Below, one piece after another: positions 55,701 to 64,000 of a DNA stretch of 64,000 bases (positions are counted from its first letter, which is position 1; each line of letters begins with the position of its first letter). Position numbers and translations under genes: made by a program. This DNA comes from Septoria linicola (Eukaryota; Ascomycota; Dothideomycetes; Mycosphaerellales; Mycosphaerellaceae), in assembly GCA_024114885.1 (NCBI GenBank), contig CP099419.1:372001-436000 (forward strand), in the 5' to 3' direction. A model generated the notes under the pieces. The model had not been told where the DNA came from and ran no database searches. It saw nothing but the letters and a program-made list of their open reading frames with translations.

Positions 55701-58376
55701 GTTTAATCCTATTAAAAGCTTTATTAGGTAAGAGCTTGAATCCCTTAATATTAGGTCTATTTAGAAGCTTGTTCCTTATATATACCTATACTTTAAGGGC
55801 TTCTAGCTAAAACTTAATAGGCATCTTGCTTTCTTTAAGTATTACTCTAATAGAGGCCTCTAATATTTAGATAGACCTCTTAACTACTCTATTCTAGAGT
55901 GAATTATAGGCCTTAGTTAGCTTAAGGGTAATTCTAAAGTCCTTCTCTTACTATTTAATCAAAGTAGTGATCTCTCTAGCATTGTTAGCCCTTATAGACT
56001 TGAGGAGTACTACTAACTACCTTTCTGCCTTAATCCTCTAGTTCTAAAGAGTAGTTAGTGTATCTGATCTAGCCTTGAGTAGAAATGCCTATTTCTTTCT
56101 TAAGAAGTTATTAACAATCTCAAGCCACTATGTAAAACCTTTTACTAATAATAGTAATAGTCTATAGATATCTACTAATATAAGGGCTAGTCTTTCAGGT
56201 CTTCTCTTAATAGACTTGCCTAGGTGTTTCTTTATCTTGCCTATTATATAGATCCTATACTTATACTCTTCCTAGTTAGGGATTAGAATTCTTTCCTTTA
56301 GGTTAGTAACTTTGTAAAGGTTTGAGAGTAACCCTCTTCTAAAGTGTATAAATCTTCTATACTATAGCTCCTACTATTTTAGATCCTTCTCTAATAGGGT
56401 AGTATAGGTATTATTAACCTCTATAGGATTATATAGTAAGTAATATAACTTTTCCTATAGGAGAGGTAATATCTTACTAACAAATAGAACACCTCTAACT
56501 AGCTTGGTCTTCATAACTATTTAGCTATCTAGGGAGGTAAGAGTGAAATCAGGCTTCTAGACTCTAAATTGCTTACTAAACTAATCCTATAACACAAGAT
56601 TTACTTTAAGATTAGGAACAAATAGTACTCTATTAAGTAGAACTTCTCCTCCTAAGATTCCCTTCATCTATACTAGTCTAGAGTAGGTTATATAGAGGTA
56701 TCCTCCTCCTACCTTGATCTATACTTTCTTCCTTAGTAGCTTTACTAATCTGAAGAAGGACAGTTAGTTAGTTATATAGGATAAGGCATAGGAATCTAAG
56801 AGCTATTCTTAGGGTAACAACTTGCCTTTAGCCTTAATTATAGAATAGGCTAACTTATCTTAGTTATTATCTTCTAATAGGGAATTATTATTGCTTCTAG
56901 AACCAGAGTGAGTTCTAGAATCAGAACTAGAACTAGACTCCTAGGCTGAAAATTCTTTCTTTAGAAGCTTTCTAGACTTTTCTATCCTTTGAAGCTATTT
57001 GCCTATTTTCTAGATAACCTTCTTCAGCTTATTATATAATAATGACTTGTAGATAGCTTTCTTAATATGTCTAGTATTCCTTAGTAAAGGGGATCTTCTA
57101 ACCCTCCCTCTAAGGAATAATCCCTAAGGGTCCTTCTAGTTCTTAGTACTGTTTCTCTACTAGGACAGTTTCTTAGTAGTAGGGAGGTTAGGACAATCCT
57201 TCAACTAGTACTTCCCTTTCTTATAGAGCTAGTATATTAGTAGAGACTTTCTTTAGTAGGGCTGCCTAGAATAGAATATAGCTAGACCTGTATCTATCTT
57301 GTCTAGATTGTCTCTTACCTCTTAGGACTTAAGTAGAAGGAGAACAGTGTCTATATCCAAGGATAGTTAGGTTATAATAGCATCCTTAGCTACTTAGTAT
57401 AATGCAGGTAGGGACTATAGGAGATGTTTCAGCCTTTTCTCTTAGCTCTAGTAGTAGGCTTCCTAAGGATCAATCTTAGTAATCCTCTTACCTAGGCCTC
57501 TAAGGTGTCTCTATGCTTCCCTAATTGTCTTATTAGGTAATATCCTGAATGTGACAAACTACTTAATTAGACCTATAGTATAGGACTTTAGGACTCTATT
57601 ATACTTGTTCTAGAGAATCACCTATATCTCAGCTACTAGTATAGTAACATACTATGTCTCTAGCTCTATCTTATTATCTTTACTAATACTATATCTGATA
57701 CTAAACCTACATACTATATTGTCTTTTAAGAAGTGTTGATTCTAAGTGACATATATCTAAAGACTAGTGTCCTACTAAACTGTGTATAGGTTCCCTCTAA
57801 CAATCAGTTAGCTAATTACCTAGAACTAGTCCTTTCCTTCTAGCTTGTCTGTCTATAGCTTAAACTATCTCTTCTAGTTAGTTCTGTCTAGGATTAGAAT
57901 CCTTTAGCTCTTCTTGTCCTCTTAGTCTATTATAGAAATAGGTAAATAGAATAAATAATTAGTAGAATGCTTTAGACTAGCTAAGGATTCCAGAGAAGGG
58001 TAATTTCTTATAGTAGAGAGACCAGCTCTAAGGGACAGGGATTCCTCGTATTTAGGAAATTACTAAGACTTAGATCTTTCTCTCTTAGTAGAGTTTCTAT
58101 TACTAGGTAGTAGGAAGGCCAAGTAGCCTCTTCTAACTCTAGTGATACTAGGTACAATAGTAGAGAACTAGGCAGGTATTAATAAAGCAGAAACATACTA
58201 CTATCTTATAGAGATCTTTACTAACTTGTATACTACTAGGTACAAACTAGCTTCGTTAGTAATACAGTTAGGGAAACTTCTAGGCCCTAAATGTTTTCTA
58301 TAAACTACAAGGGATACAAGTAACCTATACTAACATAGGTTGCTCCTATTTAGTGTACAAACCTAGGCTTATAACC

Positions 58377-58654
58377 TATTAAAAGTAGAGAGCGTTTGTA
58401 GATACTACACAATGTCAAGGAGGGTATAGCGTAGTAAAGAAGAATAGAGGATTAATCTTGAACTGACTTATATATATAGTGTAGTAGTAATATGCTAGGA
58501 ACTAAATACAAAGTTGATTAAGTTAGTTATCTAAGAAGAGAAGAGAGAGAAGCAAGATGTACCTCTTACTAAGCCTCAGGTAGATACCTTAGGCATCTAG
58601 AACCATGCTTAGAAGTCTATATCCAGACTGACTATCTAGGATACATTCTTAACA
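58377..58654 (-). repeat. 5' LTR of copia element C
   Basis: 278 bp starting TATTAAAAGTAG and ending TTCTTAACA. The sequence just inside, CCTAGGCTTATAACC at 58362-58376, is the mutated primer-binding site. Confidence 0.9.
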
Positions 58655-60948
58655 AAAAGCTTATTTCTTTCTTAAGAAATTATTAATAATCTTAAGCTAC
58701 TATATAAAACCTTTTACTAATAATAGTAATAGTCTATAGATATCTACTAATATAAGAGCTAATCTTTTAGGTCTTCTCTTAATAGACTTACCTAGGTATT
58801 TCTTTATCTTACCTATTATATAGATCCTATACTTATACTCTTCCTAGTTAGGAATTAGAATTCTTTTCTTTAGGTTAGTAACTTTATAAAGGTTTAAGAG
58901 TAACCCTCTTCTAAAGTATATAAATCTTCTATACTATAGCTCCTACTATTTTAGATCCTTCTCTAATAGGGTAGTATAGGTATTATTAACCTCTATAGGA
59001 TTATATAGTAAGTAATATAACTTTTCCTATAAGAGAGATAATATCTTACTAATAAATAGAATACCTCTAACTAGCTTAGTCTTTATAACTGTTTAGCTAT
59101 CTAGGGAGGTAAGAGTGAAATCAGGCTTCTAGACTCTAAATTACTTACTAAACTAATCCTATAATATAAGATTTACTCTAAGATTAGGAACAAATAGTAC
59201 TCTATTAAGTAGAACTTCCTCTCCTAAGATTCTCTTTATCTATACTAGTCTAGAGTAGGTTATATAGAGGTATCCTCCTCCTACCTTAATCTATACTTTC
59301 TTCCTTAGTAGCTTTACTAATCTAAAGAAGGATAGTTAGTTAGTTATATAGGATAAAGTATAGAAATCTAAGAGCTATTCTTAGAGTAATAACTTGCCTT
59401 TAGCCTTAATTATAGAATAGGCTAACTTATCTTAGTTATCGTCTTCTAATAGGGAATTATTATTACTTCTAGAACTAGAGTAGGTTCTAGAATTAGAACT
59501 AGAACTAGACTCCTAGGCTAAGAATCTTTTCTTTAAAAGCTTTCTAGACTTTTCTATCCTCTAAAACTACTTGCCTATTCTCTAGATAACCTTCTTTAGC
59601 TTATTATATAATAATAACTTATAGATAGCTTTCTTAATATATCTAGTATTCCTTAGTAAAAAGAATCTTCTAACTCTCTCTCTAAGGAATAATCCCTAAG
59701 AGTTCTTCTAGTTCTTAGTACTATTTCTTTACTAGGACAGTTTCTTAGTAGTAGAGAGGTTAGGACAATCTTTTAACTAGTACTTCCCTTTCTTATAGAG
59801 CTAGTATATTAGTAAGGACTTTCCTTAGTAGAGCTACCTAGAATAGAATATAGCTAGACCTATATCTATCTTATCTAGATTATCTCTTACCTCTTAGGAC
59901 TTAAGTAGAAGGAGAATAGTATCTATATCTAAGGATAGTTAGGTTATAATAGTATCCTTAGCTACTTAGTATAATATAGGTAGAGACTATAGGAGATGTT
60001 TTAGCCTTTTCTCTTAGCTCTAGTAGTAAGCTTCCTAAGGATTAATCTTAGTAATCCTCTTACCTAGGCCTCTAAGGTATCTCTATACTTCTCTAATTGT
60101 CTTATTAGATAATATCCTAAATATAATAAACTACTTAATTAGACCTATAGTATAGGACTTTAGGACTTTATTATACTTGTTCTAGAGAATTACCTATATC
60201 TTAGCTACTAGTATAGTAATATACTATGTCTCTAGCTCTATCTTATTATCTTTACTAATACTATATCTAATACTAAACCTATATACTATATTATCTTTTA
60301 AGAAGTATTAATTCTAAGTAATATATATCTAGAGGCTAGTATCCTACTAAACTATATATAGGTTCTCTCTAATAATTAGTTAGCTAATTGCCTAGAACTA
60401 GTCCTTCCCTTCTAGCTTATCTATCTATAGCTTAAACTATCTCTTCTAGTTAGTTCTATCTAGGATTAGAATCCTTTAGCTCTTCTTATCCTCTTAGTCT
60501 ATTATAGAAATAGGTAAATAGAATAAATAATTAGTAGAATGCTTTAGACTAGCTAAGGATTCTAGAGAAGAGTAATTTCTTATAGTAGAGAGACTAGCTC
60601 TAAGGGATAAGGATTCCTCGTATTTAGGAAATTACTAAGACTTAGATCTTTCTCTCTTAGTAGAGTTTCTATTACTAGGTAGTAGGAAGGCTAAGTAGCC
60701 TCTTCTAACTCTAGTAATACTAGGTATAATAGTAGAGAACTAGGTAGGTATTAATAAAGTAGAAATATACTACTATCTTATAGAGATCTTTACTAACTTA
60801 TATACTACTAGGTATAAACTAGCTTCGTTAGTAATATAGTTAGAGAAACTTCTAGGCCTTAAATGTTTTCTATAAACTATAAAAGATATAAGTAACCTAT
60901 ACTAATATAGGTTACTCCTATTTAGTATATAAACCTAGGCTTATAACC

Positions 60949-61225
60949 TATTAAAAGTAGAGGGCGTATTATATACTATATAATATCAAAGAGAGTATAG
61001 CGTAATAAAGAAGAATAGAGGATTAATCTTAAACTAACTTATATATATAGTATAGTAGTAATATACTAGGAACTAAATATAAAGTTAATTAAGTTAGTTA
61101 TCTAAGAAGAGAAGAAAGAGAAGCAAGATATACCTCTTACTAAGCCTTAGGTAGATACCTTAGGTATCTAGAACTATACTTAAATATCTATATTAAGACT
61201 AACTATCTAGGATACATTCTTAATA
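60949..61225 (-). repeat. 5' LTR of copia element B
   Basis: 277 bp from TATTAAAAGTAG to ATTCTTAATA. It shares the GCGTATTATATACT subfamily marker with the partner LTR and is strongly RIP-mutated. Confidence 0.9.
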
Positions 61226-61368
61226 GTTAGCGATAATACGCCTCGCTAGCTACTTCGCCTCCTTAGGGTTAAAGAGCCTATTACTAATCGTGTCCGAGGT
61301 TAGTAAAAGTCGTCCTCTATCGCTAGTATCGTCTAGAGAGATCGTAAACTAAACCTAATTAAGGCCCT
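61226..61368. repeat. Old RIP-mutated repeat between B and the solo LTR
   Basis: A 143-bp piece of the older, CpG-retaining, CpA-poor repeat. It continues without loss after the solo LTR, as shown by the shared GCCCT. Confidence 0.65.
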
Positions 61369-61645
61369 TATTAAAAGTAGAGAGCGTGTTATATACTATA
61401 TAATGTTAAGGAGGGTATAGCGTAGTAAAGAAGAATAGAAGATTAATCTTGAACTGACTTATATATATAGTATAGTAGTAATATACTAGGAACTAAATAC
61501 AAAGTTAATTAAGTTAGTTATCTAAGAAGAGAAGAAAGAGAAGCAAGATATACCTCTTACTAAGCCTTAGGTAGATACCTTAAGCATCTAGAACTATGCT
61601 TAAATGTCTATATCTAGACTAACTATCTAGGATATATTCTTAACA
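61369..61645 (-). repeat. Solo LTR of the copia family
   Basis: 277 bp from TATTAAAAGTAG to TTCTTAACA with a perfect 5-bp duplication GCCCT on both sides (61364-61368, 61646-61650) and no internal element sequence. It belongs to the element B subfamily (GCGTGTTATATACT, one base shorter than A/C). A solo LTR with intact duplication is the expected product of recombination between the two LTRs of a former full element. Confidence 0.9.
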
Positions 61646-64000
61646 GCCCTTCTCCTTAAGTAGTATATTCTCGTTTAAGGCGATATACTAGAAGCCGTTA
61701 GGGTAGTTAGAACCTACCTCGTCGTCGAAGATATAAAAGGTAGTAGATAGGTAGGCTACGTACTTAATAGTCGTATACGGAGTAGTAACTAGCTAGTATA
61801 GCTATAGTAAAGGATATTAGCGAAGAAGCTATTAGGACAGCGAGTATTATATACTACGAGACTAACTATACTAACTAATAGCCGTATTATACTATCGATA
61901 TACTATAAACTTATACTATATAGCTTTAAGTAAAGAGTCTAGGATCTAAAATAGGCCTCTAGTAGAAGGAGAATAAAAGAAGAAGCCGTAATCGGTCTAG
62001 GTACCCTTATTACTATCGTAGTCTAAGAGCTCCTAAGCCCTCTAATAGATATTAGAAGTAACCTTCAAGTCTACTTCGGTTACTACGAACTAAAAGGGTC
62101 CGAGATAGCTTCTTCCTATCTTACGTATTAGGACGTTAATATCGTCCTCTAGTTTCTAAGTATTAGTACCTTTCTTACTACGACGAGAGCGTCCTACTAG
62201 CTTAAAGAAGAAAGTATTCGCTTCTAGCTTAAACTACGTCCGGTTTTAAGTATTCTAGGCGATAAGGGCTTAGAGATCGGCTATACTACCTATCTAAATA
62301 ATACGCTAGTAGAGGGTATACGTTACGTTAGCCGTCTTCGGTAGCTTTAAACTTATAGTATTACCTATCTTAGTTATATATTCTTTATAAAGAGGCTAGC
62401 TAAGGTATAGAAGAATATTAATTAAAGCGTAGCTCTTAGCTACTTTCTTCTTCTCCTAGATATTATCGACTTCTTTAAGAGCTCTACTAACGATTATATA
62501 GTAGTAGACTTTAGAGGTAATACTATCCTTTATATAAGCCTAGTAACGTAGATTAGGCTCTAAGTCGCTCTCTAGCTTAATTCTACTATTATCTTCTAGT
62601 ACGGTTAGCGATAGCTATTACGGACCTAGTAGTAGCTCTATCGTAGGTAATACTTAGTCTTATATAGGATCGCTATTACTCGAAGCGCTTAGTATAAGAG
62701 AAGTCTTAATCGAGGTAATAATAGTTTCTCTAGTACGAATTCTAGTAAGCCTCCTACTCTTACGAAGGACGGACGTAGGCTTCTTCGTAGAGCTTAGCGT
62801 TAACTTCTCTAACTAAGCTTTTAGCCTCTATATAGTACTAGGCGATACGGTATCTCTAAGGCGAGGCTCTAGGGTCGTAAGTAGATTACCTTCTCCTTCT
62901 CTTTCTTAACTAGAGTTTCGAGTAGGACTAGATAAGGATAGGCTCTTAGGCGTAGAGAAAGAGAGACGTCTATTAGGTCTTAGGTTTCTAGGAGGAGGTA
63001 ATAGTCTATAGGATATTAAGAGCTGTTTCTCTACTACTAGGAACACGTAGGTCGGTTCTTCGAAAGTCTCTCCTTTACGCTCTCTCTTAGTAAGCTTGAC
63101 TATAAATCTGTACTAATTAAGCTTATAGCCCGCCTCTAGACGTGCCTCTCTTATCTTATAGCTAAAGACGTCGACCTACGAGAGCTCTACCTTAAACTTA
63201 TTCTAGTAGCGTCGCCTATCTAAGTTCGTATTAATAAAGCCTAAGCTCTACGAGCTAGGAGTCTTCTTACTTCTCTATAGCTAAAAATGCTAGCTACGAG
63301 AGAATATATTCGCTACCTACTAATAGAAACGATCTTGCTTTTACTACGTTAAGAAAACCTAGTCTTTAGGCTCGCTCTTTTTAAAGACGCCTTTATACTT
63401 ATTTAACTATTAACAAAGGTTCCTAAGTATCTCTTTATCGTATAAGACTTAGTTAAGAAAGGAGAAGTTCTACTCGTACCTAAACTCTATACATAGCTAC
63501 TACTAGATTAAGTTTCTCTCCTTTACTAAGTCTTAGCCTTCTTAGCGTATCTTCTTTATATTATCGCGCTTTACGCTCTACGCGTTAAGGTACTTTAGTA
63601 AAATCTTAGCTAAGAGGCGTTTAAAGAAGTTAAATATACTAATCTTTATTCTATCGTTTACTTTCTCGACTTACTTAAGTACTAAGTCGATACTCTTCTC
63701 TTATTCTTATAGCGTTTCTAGCGATAGGATAGCTTTAGTAGCGTTATTAAGGTTTGTTATACTAGTAAGAGGTCTACTTAAGGCCTAGAAACTAACGAGA
63801 GAGCCTTCGCGATTAGTACGAGCGAGCGCTATACCTTATATAGAACTTAAAGAAGCTATCTTTCGTCGTTTCTTTAGAGACTCTTATCTAAGTAGTTCTT
63901 ATATAGGACTTCGAATAGGCGAGGTAGAAGGCGAAAGCGCCGGTCTTAATAGCTTAGGCGTTAAAGAACGCTAGAAAGGGGAAGTCTTATTCTTTATACG
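61646..64000. repeat. Old RIP-mutated unclassified repeat, right part, runs off window
   Basis: The older repeat continues to the window end with CpA/TpG rare, CpG common and no useful open frame. Here the minus strand gives the better codon stretches (for example 61720-61680 and 61960-61850, broken mainly by TAG/TAA), whereas in 39.2-47.5 kb the plus strand does. Two different old elements may therefore be present. Class not recognised. Confidence 0.6.

Larger units (their letters stand above)
52439..58654 (-). mobile_element. Copia element C, nested in B, least mutated
   Basis: 6,216 bp with LTRs 52439-52716 and 58377-58654 (278 bp each) and a perfect target duplication AAAAG (52434-52438, 58655-58659). 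It interrupts element B, whose sequence resumes at 58660 (CTTATTTCTTTC) exactly where element A reads on uninterrupted. More CA and TG dinucleotides survive than in A or B, so it is the most recent insertion. It lacks about 85 bp present in A (junction near 55216-55220). Minus-strand coding, same order as A, with many stop codons; not functional. Confidence 0.9.
48708..61225 (-). mobile_element. Copia element B, split by element C
   Basis: LTRs at 48708-48984 and 60949-61225 (277 bp each) bound an element of the same family as A. Leaving out element C and one copy of its duplication, B is about 6,297 bp, matching A. The flanks are ATTAG (48703-48707) and GTTAG (61226-61230). The single difference is a G-to-A change in a TG context, as RIP would produce, so this is a genuine 5-bp target duplication. 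B is far more eroded than A or C: most CA/TG positions that survive in A are TA here. Same orientation as A. Non-functional. Confidence 0.88.

Noticed and set aside
39190..64000. Mitochondrial insertion or centromeric satellite as explanation for the TA-rich block
   Set aside because: CpG is retained, LTRs with target duplications are present, and there is no short tandem unit; RIP of transposons explains the pattern better.

Overview
The window reads as nuclear DNA of a filamentous ascomycete (Pezizomycotina; I infer Dothideomycetes, no species named). Evidence: genes with short GT-AG introns (48-123 nt) and CTAAC/CTGAC branch points; fungal-only families (Zn2Cys6 regulators, PTH11-type rhodopsin-like receptor, transmembrane aspartic-protease-like protein); and repeats carrying the C-to-T/G-to-A footprint of repeat-induced point mutation (RIP).

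The window has two compartments. Positions 1 to about 39,180 are gene-bearing with balanced base composition. Left to right: a left-truncated gene for a vWA-like protein (-); an E2-variant (UBC-like) protein (-); an MFS transporter (+); a Zn2Cys6 regulator (-); a seven-helix receptor-like protein with a long tail holding a four-copy short motif (-); a tRNA cytosine-5 methyltransferase (NCL1/NSUN2 type, -); V-ATPase subunit d (VMA6, -); a conserved-looking protein of unknown function (-); the ribosome-biogenesis DEAD-box helicase SPB4 (-); a tRNA-Arg(ACG) gene; a Ser/Thr-rich surface protein with broken frames (-); a protease-like membrane protein with broken frames (+); a Leu3/LeuB-type Zn2Cys6 regulator (+); and two hypothetical genes (+). 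These are mostly independent housekeeping and regulatory genes, not a pathway cluster. NCL1, VMA6 and SPB4 are core eukaryotic functions (tRNA methylation, vacuolar acidification, 60S maturation).

Positions about 39,190 to 64,000 contain no open frame worth calling. This is a RIP-eroded block of nested repeats. Three full-length Ty1/copia elements of one family, all on the minus strand, can be delimited to the base by 277-278 bp LTRs and 5-bp target duplications: A (40,264-46,562), B (48,708-61,225) and C (52,439-58,654, inside B). A solo LTR lies at 61,369-61,645. All sit in an older, more heavily mutated, unclassified repeat.

The most unusual signal is the tRNA-Arg(ACG) gene at 26,434-26,571. 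Besides an ordinary 12-nt anticodon-loop intron, its acceptor stem is split between nucleotides 6 and 7 by a 54-nt insert with GT...AG ends and a CTAAC branch-like motif. It looks like a spliceosomal intron inside a Pol III gene. The second cluster of interest is 28-32.5 kb, where two neighbouring surface-protein genes both show one-base frame breaks.
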